From positions 1 through 32,421 of the forward strand of contig CAYYQC010000006.1 of the NCBI GenBank assembly GCA_964473715.1: a DNA stretch of 32,421 nucleotides. The letters run 5' to 3'. Every line of letters starts with the position of its first letter. Position 1 is the first letter of the stretch. The DNA is from 2-12-FULL-41-16 sp964473715. GTDB taxonomy: Bacteria; Patescibacteriota; Patescibacteriia; Magasanikbacterales; UBA922. Shown piece after piece: positions 21,180 through 30,574 of this stretch. The notes under the pieces were generated by a model that was not told where the DNA came from, searched no databases, and saw only the letters and a program-made list of their open reading frames with translations. A program made the position numbers and the translations under genes.

Positions 21180-22967
21180 TTATCGTTTAAGTACGGCTAA
21201 ATAAGCTTCGGTTGGAATTTCCACAGTACCTTTACCGTGTAACATCATTTTCTTTTTACCTTTCTTTTGTTTATCTAATAATTTATTTTTACGAGTCACA
21301 TCACCACCATACAATTTCGCAGTCACATCTTTGCGCATAGCTGAAACTCGTTCACTGGCCACGATTTTACCACCAATTAACGCTTGAATTTTTAATTCAA
21401 ACTGCTGACGAGGTAATGTGTCTTTTAATGATTCACAGATTTTTTTACCAATTGCATAACTGTGATCGCGCCATACCAGTGTTGCCAAAGCTTCTTCGGT
21501 TTTTTCCGCAATGGCAATGTCCAAGCGTACTACATCAGCATTGCGATAATCTTTAAAATCATAATTCATGCTCGCGTACCCGCTACTCACGGTTTTTAAT
21601 TTATCATAAAAATCAGTGATGAGTGAAGCCAGTGGAATTTCAAAATGTAATAAGGCGCGTTGTCCTGAACCAGTACTTAAATATTCAGTATTTAAGTACA
21701 TGCCTTTGCGTTCCACGGTTAAACTCATGATATTACCAATAAAATCCGAAGGAGTAATAACATCGAGCATCATCCACGGTTCTTCAATATGCTCAATGCG
21801 TTGCACGTCTGGCAAGTCTTGTGGACTTTTAATCGTGGTTTCTTCGCCATTGGTTAAGAAAATATGATACGCAACACTAGGAACAGTGGCAATAATATGC
21901 AAACCAAATTCCCGTTTCAACCGTTCTTGAAAAATATCTAAATGCAACATGCCTAAGAAGCCACAACGAAAACCAAAGCCTAAGGCCTGCGAATGTTCAG
22001 GTTCATACATCAAGGCTGAATCACTTAATTTTAAGCGATCCATAGCTTCTCGGAGTGAATTATAATCATCGCCCTCTTGGGGAAAAATACCAGCAAAAAC
22101 CATTGGTTTTACTTCTTTATATCCAGGCCATTGCTCAGCGGCTGGAGATTTGGCTAGAGTAATAGTGTCACCTACGCGCACTTGTCCTAATTCTTTAAGA
22201 CCTGTGACTACAAAACCAATTTGGCCATTTTCTAAAAATCCATCAGAAGACATTTTTGGGTCATAATGTCCAATGTCCAAAACCTCAGCATCAGCGCCAG
22301 TTCCCATGAGTAACAATTTATCACCTTTTTTTAAATTACCCTCACTCACGCGCACAGATGCTACAACTCCGCGATAATCATCGTAAAAAGAATCAAAAAT
22401 CAAAGCACGAACAATATCATTGGTGGCAGTATTTGGTGGAGGAACACGGTCAATTACTGCTTGTAAAAGTTCTGGTACACCCATACCAGTTTTACCTGAA
22501 CAATGTAAAATTTCTTCTGGCTTACAACCAAGTAAATGAATCAATTCAGCAGTGGCTTTGGGTACATCAGCATTGGGCAAGTCAATTTTATTTAACACTG
22601 GAATAATTTTTAAATTTTGTTCAAGCGCTAAATATAAATTTGCAATGGTTTGTGCTTGTACACCTTGTGAAGCATCAACCAATAAAATCGCGCCTTCTAC
22701 CGCGGCCAGTGAACGAGAAACTTCGTACGTAAAATCCACATGACCCGGAGTATCAATCAGATTCATGGTATAGCCTTTGTATTTCATTCGAACGGGTTGC
22801 AGTTTAATAGTAATTCCGCGTTCCTGTTCTAATTCCATTTGATCAAGAAGTTGGGCCTTCATGTGACGTTTATCAATGGTTCCAGTCACTTCCAAAAACC
22901 GGTCAGCCAAAGTAGACTTCCCGTGATCAATATGCGCAATAATGCAAAAATTTCGAATTTGTTCCAT
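21180..22967 (-). CDS. lepA: Elongation factor 4 (LepA)
   Basis: LepA is a ribosome-dependent GTPase that back-translocates or remodels stalled ribosomes and helps initiation or biogenesis. The 595 residues show the GTP-binding motifs AHIDHGKST (11-19), DTPGHVDF (72-79) and NKID (126-129). The EF-Tu-like and EF-G-like domains follow, ending in the LepA-specific C-terminal domain with KKMMLHGKGTVEIPTEA near the end. Length matches the family. The start is at the conserved EQIRNFCIIAHIDHG. It is preceded by murJ with a four-base gap, in one unit. Confidence 0.97.
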   Translation of the reverse strand: MEQIRNFCIIAHIDHGKSTLADRFLEVTGTIDKRHMKAQLLDQMELEQERGITIKLQPVRMKYKGYTMNLIDTPGHVDFTYEVSRSLAAVEGAILLVDASQGVQAQTIANLYLALEQNLKIIPVLNKIDLPNADVPKATAELIHLLGCKPEEILHCSGKTGMGVPELLQAVIDRVPPPNTATNDIVRALIFDSFYDDYRGVVASVRVSEGNLKKGDKLLLMGTGADAEVLDIGHYDPKMSSDGFLENGQIGFVVTGLKELGQVRVGDTITLAKSPAAEQWPGYKEVKPMVFAGIFPQEGDDYNSLREAMDRLKLSDSALMYEPEHSQALGFGFRCGFLGMLHLDIFQERLKREFGLHIIATVPSVAYHIFLTNGEETTIKSPQDLPDVQRIEHIEEPWMMLDVITPSDFIGNIMSLTVERKGMYLNTEYLSTGSGQRALLHFEIPLASLITDFYDKLKTVSSGYASMNYDFKDYRNADVVRLDIAIAEKTEEALATLVWRDHSYAIGKKICESLKDTLPRQQFELKIQALIGGKIVASERVSAMRKDVTAKLYGGDVTRKNKLLDKQKKGKKKMMLHGKGTVEIPTEAYLAVLKR

Positions 22968-22971
22968 AGTA

Positions 22972-24570
22972 TTAACCCTCGATTTTTTCTGGCATGACTT
23001 TCACTTTAAGCCAGCGTTTTTGAAAACTTTCCCAGAATAATGTAATTTCTTCTAAGCCTAGAGCAGAACATACGCCTAAGTAAACTAGGACCCCTAGAGT
23101 ACCAGAAATAAGGCCCTGACTCAAGATCCCCCATAAACGGGTCATATCTACCACTGAAGCCACTGGTGCTTTCACGGTTTGGGCTACAAGAGCCATGGCC
23201 GCGCTAGCCAAAGAAATTTTGGCTAAGGCTGTGAGAATGGAACTTTCATAAAGGCTCCCAAGTTTGTGCCGTAGAACCATCCATAGCACAGCGCATTGAA
23301 TAATTAAGCATAATGATAGCGAACCAGCCAAACCAATTAAACCAAAATGAGTTTTACCAAAGTATCCTACAAATATTGTTAAAAGAACTCCCAAACTACT
23401 TACCCAAAAGGTAATCCAAGTGTCTTGCAATGCATATAGGGCGCGAATTACTACAAGCATGATACATTGTGCGGCCAAAGATAAAATTAAAATTCCTAAT
23501 ACATCGGCGGTTAATCCAGTGTTTTCCCAATTAAATTTTCCCGTACCATAAGCTACACGCACCATTTGCGCGCGCAAAATAACCATGATTATCATGGAAG
23601 GAATAACTAAAAAAAGTATTTGCCTAATCACGCGCGCGACTTGTTTAGCTAGTTCAGTATAATTTTTTTCCGCGGCTGAAGCCGCAAAGACTGGAAAAGC
23701 AGCCAAAGCAAAAGCCTGACCCACTAATCCCACGGGAATGTAATGTAAATTATAAGCTAGATAAAAAATTGTAATACTACCACTGGCCAAGGTAGAAGCC
23801 ATGCTATCTAAAATAACAAAACTTAAGTGTCCAGTAGCCAAACTAAAAGTGCGAGGAATAATTAAAGTAATCATGCGTTTAAAATCACGGTCACGCCAAC
23901 CTAACGCGCTTTTCATGTTCCAACCAGAACCAATTACCGCCGAAAGTTGTACACCACAATGTAATAAAGCGCCAGTTACTACACCCCAGGCCAAACCCTG
24001 TGGACCAACTCGAGGTACTAAAAATACAGCACTTACAATAATGGTGAGATTGTAAATAAGAGGTGCAAACGCAAAGGCAGTAAATTGACGCCGAGCATGC
24101 AACACTCCAGATAATACACCACTTAATCCCATTAATAAGGGTGAGAGCATCATGATTCGTGTGAGCTGAATAGTGAGGCGCAATTTTTCTCCTTCAAAAC
24201 CAGGCGTAACTAGTGGTACTAAATATGGTGCGGCAATAAAGCCAAGTAAACCAGCGCCACCCATTATAAGCGCAATCATTCGCAGTACGCGATTAGTCAA
24301 AGCCCAAGACTTACTAGGATCTTTGTGCCACAACTCTAAAAAAATTGGTACAAATCCCGCGGTCAATGCGCCTGCTAACAATAATTGAAATAAAAAATCA
24401 GGAATTCTAAAAGCTGCTAAATACGCGTCTACAATATCGCCTGCGCCAAATAGATGTACAAAGACACGATCGCGGAGTAGCCCAATAATTCGACTTAAAA
24501 AAGAAGCGAGCCCAAGTAAAATGGCGGCGCCAGTAATGCTATGTGATTGCCGAGTGAGAAAATTTTTCAT
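22972..24570 (-). CDS. murJ: Lipid II flippase MurJ (MviN)
   Basis: MurJ flips lipid II across the cytoplasmic membrane for peptidoglycan synthesis. The 532 residues begin with MKNFLTRQSHSITGAAILLG and the family signature SFLSRIIGLLRDRV at residues about 24-37. About fourteen hydrophobic segments of the MOP fold follow. An in-frame start 90 bases further upstream would add residues coded inside corA and lies outside the conserved N-terminus, so the internal ATG at 24570, two bases after the corA stop, is preferred. It pairs functionally with uppP elsewhere in the window. Confidence 0.93.
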   Translation of the reverse strand: MKNFLTRQSHSITGAAILLGLASFLSRIIGLLRDRVFVHLFGAGDIVDAYLAAFRIPDFLFQLLLAGALTAGFVPIFLELWHKDPSKSWALTNRVLRMIALIMGGAGLLGFIAAPYLVPLVTPGFEGEKLRLTIQLTRIMMLSPLLMGLSGVLSGVLHARRQFTAFAFAPLIYNLTIIVSAVFLVPRVGPQGLAWGVVTGALLHCGVQLSAVIGSGWNMKSALGWRDRDFKRMITLIIPRTFSLATGHLSFVILDSMASTLASGSITIFYLAYNLHYIPVGLVGQAFALAAFPVFAASAAEKNYTELAKQVARVIRQILFLVIPSMIIMVILRAQMVRVAYGTGKFNWENTGLTADVLGILILSLAAQCIMLVVIRALYALQDTWITFWVSSLGVLLTIFVGYFGKTHFGLIGLAGSLSLCLIIQCAVLWMVLRHKLGSLYESSILTALAKISLASAAMALVAQTVKAPVASVVDMTRLWGILSQGLISGTLGVLVYLGVCSALGLEEITLFWESFQKRWLKVKVMPEKIEG

Positions 24571-24572
24571 GT

Positions 24573-25508
24573 TTAAAACCAACCATTTTTCTTCATTCTT
24601 CGTAAGAAAAATAATAATACAGAAATAACAGCCACAGTTAAGCCGCCGACAATTGCCCAAACCCAGCCTTCGTGTTCAGTTAATGGTAATGTTTGTAAAT
24701 TCATTCCAAATAAATTGAAAAGAAGGGTGTGAGGAAGAAAAGCTGCGGAAATTATGGTAAAAACTAATAAAATTTTATTAGTCCGTTGGTTCATGATTGA
24801 TTCCACGGTAATGTACAAACCATTTATGGTTTCTTTGTAGGTTTCTACAATGGCCCAAAGCTTGTCCAAATAATCGCGAATATCGTCAAAGTAAATAACT
24901 AAATTTTCTTCCAAAAATGGACGACGCACATTGGTGAGTGAAGTAATCACATAGCGCTGAGGGTCAATAATGTTGCGGTACAAAAGAATATTGCGACGGT
25001 GTCCAGCCAATTCTTTGATAAGTCGCGTATTTTGTTCACCAGAAAAAACTTCTTCCTCTACCAAAGATACATGCTTGCCAATATTATTAAGTAGGGGACG
25101 AGCTTCACGGAATAATTCAGCTACTAAATGATATAACAAAAGACCGGCTGAGCCGCCCATCCATTCTTTGCGCAAAGTGTGATTTTTTACGCAACGGAAA
25201 AATAAAGCACGTACTTCTTTGCCGTCTTGATGCGGAATACTAATCACAAAATTTTCACCCACAAAAAAATTTATCTGATTAATAGTGATCTTTTTTTCTT
25301 GTGGATTCCAATGTGGTAAATGTAAAACAAAAAAAATGTAATTTTTATATACATCAACTTTTGGAATATGAGTACTCTCAGAAGTAATATCATCCAAATC
25401 CAATTGATGAAAATTATATTTAGTCTTAAGTTCGGTGAGGATTTCTTTGGTGACCTGTTCAATGTGAGTCCAGGTTAAATTTCCTTCAGTTAGTGTTTTA
25501 TTTTCCAT
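24573..25508 (-). CDS. corA: CorA-like magnesium/divalent cation channel
   Basis: CorA forms a pentameric magnesium channel. The 311 residues have a large soluble N-terminal domain (1-235). The start of the stalk and the selectivity signature GMN (residues 268-270, in LFGMNLQTLPL) lie between the two final membrane helices (about 248-265 and 280-303). The tail is basic (RRMKKNGWF), as usual. The family also contains cobalt, nickel and zinc transporters, so the cation is not proven. It starts eight bases after the preceding gene and its stop is two bases before murJ. Confidence 0.88.
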   Translation of the reverse strand: MENKTLTEGNLTWTHIEQVTKEILTELKTKYNFHQLDLDDITSESTHIPKVDVYKNYIFFVLHLPHWNPQEKKITINQINFFVGENFVISIPHQDGKEVRALFFRCVKNHTLRKEWMGGSAGLLLYHLVAELFREARPLLNNIGKHVSLVEEEVFSGEQNTRLIKELAGHRRNILLYRNIIDPQRYVITSLTNVRRPFLEENLVIYFDDIRDYLDKLWAIVETYKETINGLYITVESIMNQRTNKILLVFTIISAAFLPHTLLFNLFGMNLQTLPLTEHEGWVWAIVGGLTVAVISVLLFFLRRMKKNGWF

Positions 25509-25516
25509 ATGATTGG

Positions 25517-26206
25517 TTATGGAGTAGAGGTACTAGTTTGAATTTTAATAATCATGGTATCAGTTGATGGTGTTGCGGGGTCATTTTCAATAAAAAGACT
25601 ACCATCTAAATCAGTACGACTAAAAGTGTATTGAATAACACGTTCAGTTTGACCTGGGGCCATAATAACATAGCCCCGCTTATTTAATTCCTCAATATAA
25701 TATTCAGTAATAAATTTAGTATCCGCGCCTATATCTTTCCATTCCAAAGTAATTTCATCACGGTGGTCCCCAATTGGAGCTTCAAGGAATAGGTGGAATT
25801 TTTCTTTCCAACTAGCTTTGGCTATGTCAGTAGTGGAAGAAGGGTACTGTTTTTTTAAAAAACTTTGGTCTTTATCAAGAGCAATGAAGAATGGGGCAAC
25901 AATGGCTTTGGGGATCCAGGCCGCGGCTTCTACTGCTCGGCTTCGATCTGCGCCTGGTAAAACCGTAATTTTTACTAAATTTTCCTGGTCATATAAAGGA
26001 ATGCTCTCACTTACTGAAGGCGGAGCCTTTTTAAGTTCTCTGGCAGCCGGAATAAGAGTGAATTTTAAAATCAATAATGAGACAGCCAAAATTACCAGAA
26101 CGACTGATAAACAGGAAAAACAGCTCCGGCGGAGGCAGGAATATTGTCTGGAAAGCTCCTGGATTGGTGGTTCTTGGATAATAACGTCTTCAGGACGGCG
26201 AGTCAT
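25517..26206 (-). CDS. Membrane-anchored protein of unknown function
   Basis: The 229 residues begin with a charged N-terminus, then a Cys-rich stretch (CLRRSCFSC, 24-32) and one membrane helix (about 34-52). A C-terminal soluble part follows (53-229) with mixed strands, ending in a Thr/Ser-rich tail. There is no catalytic motif I recognise. The ATG at 26206 was chosen over an earlier in-frame one at 26371 because a TGC-TATAGT extended -10 lies just upstream of it and the longer version would read through the divergent promoter region and the start of the neighbouring gene. It is the first gene of the corA-murJ-lepA unit. Confidence 0.65.
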   Translation of the reverse strand: MTRRPEDVIIQEPPIQELSRQYSCLRRSCFSCLSVVLVILAVSLLILKFTLIPAARELKKAPPSVSESIPLYDQENLVKITVLPGADRSRAVEAAAWIPKAIVAPFFIALDKDQSFLKKQYPSSTTDIAKASWKEKFHLFLEAPIGDHRDEITLEWKDIGADTKFITEYYIEELNKRGYVIMAPGQTERVIQYTFSRTDLDGSLFIENDPATPSTDTMIIKIQTSTSTP

Positions 26207-26215
26207 AATAGGGCT

Positions 26216-26224
26216 ACTATAGCA
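26216..26224 (-). promoter_or_regulatory. Extended -10 promoter, leaderless minus unit
   Basis: On the minus strand, TGC then TATAGT (26216-26221). The expected start is about two bases before the ATG at 26206. No good -35 is seen. It should drive the six-gene minus unit. Confidence 0.5.
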
Positions 26225-26253
26225 GAAAATCATGGATTTGTATATACTTATCC

Positions 26254-26259
26254 TATAAT
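26254..26259 (+). promoter_or_regulatory. -10 element of the MBL nuclease gene
   Basis: A perfect TATAAT, with expected start about 26266, four bases before the ATG at 26270. A matching -35 is not visible. It is divergent to the promoter at 26216. Confidence 0.5.
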
Positions 26260-26269
26260 AAAAAAACCT

Positions 26270-27625
26270 ATGAAATTGACCTTTTGCGGCGCCAGTCACG
26301 AAGTGACCGGGTCCTGTTATTTGCTCGAAACTAACGGTAAAAAAATCGTGGTAGATTGTGGCATGTTCCAAGGTTCAGACTTTAGTGAAGGTAAAAATTA
26401 TGAAAATTTTCCTTTTGATCCCAAAGACGTACATGCGGTTTTAATTACCCATGCGCATTTAGACCATGTGGGTCGATTGCCAAAATTAGTGAAAGAGGGT
26501 TTCGCAGGAAAAATTTATGGTACTGAAGGCACATTAGAATTGGCTGAATTGGTTTTGCATGATGCTTGGGGAGTAATGGCTGACGAAGAACGGAAATATG
26601 GTAAGCCTGTTTTATATAGTGAGCAAGATATTGCCAGTACCGTCGCATTGTTTCATGGCATAAAATATCACGAAACCATTGAACTGTCCGCTGATATTAA
26701 AGTTATTTTTCGTGATGTCGGCCATATTTTTGGTTCGGCGTTTATTACGGTGGAAGCAGAAGGTAAAACCATTGGTTTTTCGGGAGATGTGGGTAATGCC
26801 CATGTGCCAATTTTAAAAGATACTGAAGCTTTGCCAGAATTAGACGTTTTATTGGTTGAATCAACCTATGGTGACCGAGTACATGAAGATGCCGAAACTC
26901 GCACGGAAATTATTGCCCGCTTAATTGAAGAGGCGGCCAGTAAAGGCGGTACGATTATGATTCCAGCTTTTTCCATTGAACGTACGCAAGAATTTTTGTA
27001 TGAATTGCATAAATTGCAACAACATGAACATCGCTTACCGGAAATGCCGATTTTTTTAGATAGCCCGCTCGCGATTGAAGCCACCGAAGTTTTCAAACGA
27101 CATCACGAATATTATGATGAAGAAGCGGCCAAAGAAATTATGCTGGGTGATGATTTTTTAAATTTTCCACAACTCAAAGTTACGCGCACTCGCGATGATT
27201 CAAAAATGATTAATAGTGTGCGTGGTCCAAAAATGGTGATTGCTGGTGCGGGGATGATGAATGGTGGTCGCATTTTACACCACGCCATGCGTTATTTATC
27301 TGATCCAAATTCTACTTTGATTATTGTTGGGTATCAAGCGCACGGCACTTTGGGTCGCAAGTTATATGAAGGAGCAGCGATGGTAAAAATTCACGGTGAA
27401 GAAATTCCCGTTCGTTGTACCATTAAAGCCATTGGTGGATTATCGGCTCATGCAGATCAGAAAAAATTATTATCTTGGGTTGGTTCTGGTCCACATGGCG
27501 CGCCTAAAAAGATTTTCTGTATTCATGGTGAAGAACATGCGGCTACAGAATTGGCACACCGTTTACGTGACCAATATAAAGTCGAAACCTTAGTCCCTGA
27601 ATATGGTGAAACTGTTGAGTTCTAA
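26270..27625 (+). CDS. MBL-fold/beta-CASP RNA nuclease (CPSF/YSH1-like)
   Basis: The 451 residues show a metallo-beta-lactamase domain with the HAHLDH motif (61-66), a later metal His in DVGHIFGSAF and Asp in GFSGDVGN. A beta-CASP insert follows (EST-YGDR, PAFSIERTQE, AGAGMMNGGR), and the late SAHADQ carries the last His of the metal site. Proteins of this build cut RNA as endo- or 5'-exonucleases. The start at 26270 was chosen since it begins the conserved first strand (KLTFCGASHEVTGSCYLLE); an upstream in-frame ATG would add residues coded in the divergent gene. Its 3' end overlaps the next gene by 23 bases, so the two are translationally coupled. Confidence 0.88.
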   Translation: MKLTFCGASHEVTGSCYLLETNGKKIVVDCGMFQGSDFSEGKNYENFPFDPKDVHAVLITHAHLDHVGRLPKLVKEGFAGKIYGTEGTLELAELVLHDAWGVMADEERKYGKPVLYSEQDIASTVALFHGIKYHETIELSADIKVIFRDVGHIFGSAFITVEAEGKTIGFSGDVGNAHVPILKDTEALPELDVLLVESTYGDRVHEDAETRTEIIARLIEEAASKGGTIMIPAFSIERTQEFLYELHKLQQHEHRLPEMPIFLDSPLAIEATEVFKRHHEYYDEEAAKEIMLGDDFLNFPQLKVTRTRDDSKMINSVRGPKMVIAGAGMMNGGRILHHAMRYLSDPNSTLIIVGYQAHGTLGRKLYEGAAMVKIHGEEIPVRCTIKAIGGLSAHADQKKLLSWVGSGPHGAPKKIFCIHGEEHAATELAHRLRDQYKVETLVPEYGETVEF

Positions 27626-28436
27626 TTTTAATCCAGTACTGTTGGTGTTAACACCGGTTTTTGTGCTAACGTTAACCTTTGTTTTGTGTACTCCAGTCTC
27701 AGCCCAATTTGACACAGGCATGCCCATTTCTTGGATTGATACTGACCAAGATGGGCTCAGTGATACAGATGAATTGAATGTGTATCACTCAGATCCAAAA
27801 AAAGCTGATACTGATGGTGACACTTTTATTGATGGCCAAGAAGTAAAAATGAAATATTCTCCGCTCGTGGCTATTAAAAAAATGCACGAAGTAGACACTG
27901 ATAAAGATGGTTTGAATGATTGGCTCGAAATTGCTTTTTCTACTGACCTAACACGTGTCGACACTGATAAAGATGGTTTGAATGATTATGAAGAAGTCAT
28001 GCACGCGAAAAATCCTGTAAATGCTAATTCATCTGCCACTACTACGCGTCGAATTGAAGTGGATTTAAGTTCGCAAAAATTGCGGTATGTGGTGGATGGA
28101 AAATTGGTTTTGACTATGCCTGTTTCTACTGGCATGCCAATTACGCCTACACCTGTTGGTGACTTTAAAATTTTGTATAAAGTGCCAATGATTAATTATC
28201 GTGGCGTGGATTTTTATCTTCCGGGTGTAAAATGGAATTTAGCTTTTAAAAGTGGGGGATATTATTTGCACACTGCGTATTGGCATAATAATTTTGGTAA
28301 AAAAACCAATTCGCACGGGTGTATTAATATGCGTGAAAAAGATGTGGCGTTATTGTATAAATATATTGATGTGGGAACCGCGGTGACTGTCGTGGGGGCC
28401 ACGCCTAAAAATGGGATTGTGGCTGTGGCGAAATAA
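27603..28436 (+). CDS. Secreted L,D-transpeptidase (YkuD) with calcium-binding repeats
   Basis: The 277-residue product has a signal peptide (1-34, cleavage after VSA). Thrombospondin type 3-like Ca-binding repeats follow (about 48-135; DTDQDGLSD, DTDGDTFID, DTDKDGLND twice), and then a YkuD domain (about 148-270). The catalytic motif HTAYWHNNFG and SHGCINM has the nucleophile Cys240. YkuD enzymes make 3-3 peptidoglycan cross-links or attach proteins. The 28-base stretch at about 27893 recurs at about 27958, showing that two Ca repeats arose by duplication. It starts inside the 3' end of the nuclease gene and ends next to uvrB. Confidence 0.87.
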   Translation: MVKLLSSNFNPVLLVLTPVFVLTLTFVLCTPVSAQFDTGMPISWIDTDQDGLSDTDELNVYHSDPKKADTDGDTFIDGQEVKMKYSPLVAIKKMHEVDTDKDGLNDWLEIAFSTDLTRVDTDKDGLNDYEEVMHAKNPVNANSSATTTRRIEVDLSSQKLRYVVDGKLVLTMPVSTGMPITPTPVGDFKILYKVPMINYRGVDFYLPGVKWNLAFKSGGYYLHTAYWHNNFGKKTNSHGCINMREKDVALLYKYIDVGTAVTVVGATPKNGIVAVAK

Positions 28437-28453
28437 TGATATTTTGTGGGCCT

Positions 28454-30565
28454 ATGGAATTCAACCTAAAATCTGACTATCAACCAGCTGGTGACCAGCC
28501 CAAAGCAATTGCGGGTTTGGTTTCGGGTGTTGAAAAAAACTTGGCGCGGCAAACTTTGCTCGGGGTGACTGGTTCAGGTAAAACGTTTACGATTGCCAAT
28601 GTGATCCAGCAAGTGCAAAAACCGACCTTAGTAATTGCTCATAATAAAACTTTGGCCGCGCAATTGTGTAATGAATTCCGTGAATTTTTCCCTGAGAACG
28701 CGGTGGAATATTTTGTGTCATATTACGATTATTATCAGCCCGAGGCCTACATGCCCGGTTCTGATACCTATATTGAAAAAGAAGCCCAAGTAAATGAAGA
28801 AATTGATCGGCTGCGTCATGCTTGTACGCAAGCTCTACTAACCCGACGTGATGTCATTATCGTGGCCTCAGTATCTGCCATTTATGGTTTGGGTTCACCA
28901 ACTGAATACGAAAAAATTGTGTTGCAATTGCGTGTGGGTGATGCGCTTGATCGTCATGCAGTCTTGGCCCAATTAATTGACATGCAGTTTACGCGCACGA
29001 ATGCCGATTTAACACGTGGTACGTTTCGGTTACGTGGACAAGTATTGGAACTGATGCCAGTAAATGAAGAAACTATTTATCGGTTGGAAATCGGTTCACA
29101 CATTACACGCATTGAAAAAATAAATGCGGTTACGAGAAAAGTAGAACGTGAGCAAGAAGATGTGTGGTTGTTTCCAGCCAAACATTATGTGGCGAGTCCA
29201 GAAATGCGCGAACGGGCGATTGCCAGTATTGAACAAGAACTCAATGATCAATTGGTCTTGTTTGAAAAGCAGGGAAAAGTGTTGGAATATGAACGTTTGA
29301 AACGGCGCGTGCGTTATGATTTGGAAATGATTAAAAATTTAGGTTATTGTAATGGCATTGAAAATTATTCGCGGCATTTTGATGGGCGTAAAGTTGATGA
29401 ACCAGCTTTTACTCTATTAGATTATTTGCAATATTCCGGTCAAAAACAAAATGCCAGTGGAGCGGATTTTCTTACTGTGATTGATGAGTCACATGTGACG
29501 GTGTCACAAATTCGGGCGATGTATAATGGTGATCGGGCGCGTAAAGATACACTGGTGGAACATGGGTTTCGTTTGCCAAGTGCCCGTGACAATCGGCCGT
29601 TAAAATATGACGAATTTGATGCCCGCACACCGCAGGTGATTTATGTTTCCGCGACACCGAGTCCTTATGAAATTGAAGTGAGTGAATTTGTGGCCGAACA
29701 AATTGTGCGGCCAACTGGTTTGGTGGATCCGGAAGTGTTGATTAAGCCGGTGACGGAAAAAGTAGGGGAGAATCTATCGCAAATCGATGACGCAATTGCG
29801 CGCATTGAAGATCGTATTACCAAAGGTGAACGTGCGCTCGTGACTACGTTGACCAAAAAAATGGCTGAAGATTTAACCGAGTTTTTGAAAGCGCGCAAAA
29901 TCAAAGTAGAATATTTGCACAGTGATGTGTTGACGATTAATCGCATTGATATTATTACCAAATTACGCCGGGGTGAGATTGATGTGATCGTTGGTGTGAA
30001 CTTGTTGCGTGAAGGTTTGGATATTCCGGAAGTGTCGCTCGTGTTAATTTTGGATGCAGATAAAGAAGGCTTTTTGCGCAGTGAAACCAGTTTGATTCAG
30101 ACGATTGGTCGGGCAGCGCGTAATGTGAATGGTTTGGTGGTGTTGTACGCGGATCATAGTACAGGTTCAATTGAGCGCGCCTTGGCGGAAACGGATCGTC
30201 GTCGCACTAAACAATTGGCGTACAATTTGGAACACGGAATTACCCCACAAACCATTCAAAAAACCATTCGCAATATTTTGGAAGAATTTGGGATTAGTTC
30301 CCCAGAGGCTGATGCGTCTTCGAGCAAAGGGCGTGGTCGAGGAAAGATCACTCATAATTCTGTGGCCGCTTTGGACACGTTGGGTGATGATCGACCACTG
30401 GCGGTGATTATTAAAGAAAAAGAAGTACAAATGAAACAGGCAGCGCAAGATTTGGAATTTGAATTAGCCGCGATCTTGCGCGATGAAGTGCGCGAATTGC
30501 GGGCGCGAGAAACTGCCAGTAATAGTGCGGGGACTAAGAAATCTCGTAAAATTAAAAAAGCTTAA
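28454..30565 (+). CDS. uvrB: Excinuclease ABC subunit UvrB
   Basis: UvrB verifies DNA damage loaded by UvrA and prepares it for incision by UvrC. The 703 residues have the Walker A GVTGSGKT (37-44), the beta-hairpin YYDYYQPEAYMP (about 90-101), the DESH box near 344, the helicase motif TIGRAARN and a C-terminal UVR domain (KEVQMKQAAQDLEFELAAIL). The start at 28454 gives the usual MEFNLKSDYQPAGDQP; an ATG 18 bases earlier overlaps the transpeptidase stop and adds six atypical residues. It has no ribosome site. Confidence 0.96.
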   Translation: MEFNLKSDYQPAGDQPKAIAGLVSGVEKNLARQTLLGVTGSGKTFTIANVIQQVQKPTLVIAHNKTLAAQLCNEFREFFPENAVEYFVSYYDYYQPEAYMPGSDTYIEKEAQVNEEIDRLRHACTQALLTRRDVIIVASVSAIYGLGSPTEYEKIVLQLRVGDALDRHAVLAQLIDMQFTRTNADLTRGTFRLRGQVLELMPVNEETIYRLEIGSHITRIEKINAVTRKVEREQEDVWLFPAKHYVASPEMRERAIASIEQELNDQLVLFEKQGKVLEYERLKRRVRYDLEMIKNLGYCNGIENYSRHFDGRKVDEPAFTLLDYLQYSGQKQNASGADFLTVIDESHVTVSQIRAMYNGDRARKDTLVEHGFRLPSARDNRPLKYDEFDARTPQVIYVSATPSPYEIEVSEFVAEQIVRPTGLVDPEVLIKPVTEKVGENLSQIDDAIARIEDRITKGERALVTTLTKKMAEDLTEFLKARKIKVEYLHSDVLTINRIDIITKLRRGEIDVIVGVNLLREGLDIPEVSLVLILDADKEGFLRSETSLIQTIGRAARNVNGLVVLYADHSTGSIERALAETDRRRTKQLAYNLEHGITPQTIQKTIRNILEEFGISSPEADASSSKGRGRGKITHNSVAALDTLGDDRPLAVIIKEKEVQMKQAAQDLEFELAAILRDEVRELRARETASNSAGTKKSRKIKKA

Positions 30566-30574
30566 TTTCTATAT

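Noticed and set aside
24571..24660. Longer MurJ N-terminus starting at 24660
   Set aside because: Would be coded inside the 3' end of corA and adds a Cys-rich stretch not part of the family; the ATG at 24570 begins the conserved region.
26144..26269. Longer N-terminus of the MBL nuclease from an ATG at 26144
   Set aside because: The extra residues lack family similarity and lie across the divergent promoters and the start of the opposite gene.
26207..26371. Longer N-terminus of the minus-strand unknown gene from 26371
   Set aside because: It reads across both divergent promoter elements and the first 100 bases of the MBL gene; the ATG at 26206 has a promoter directly upstream.
28436..28453. 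Earlier UvrB start at 28436
   Set aside because: Overlaps the transpeptidase stop and adds six residues not seen in UvrB; the next Met starts the conserved sequence.
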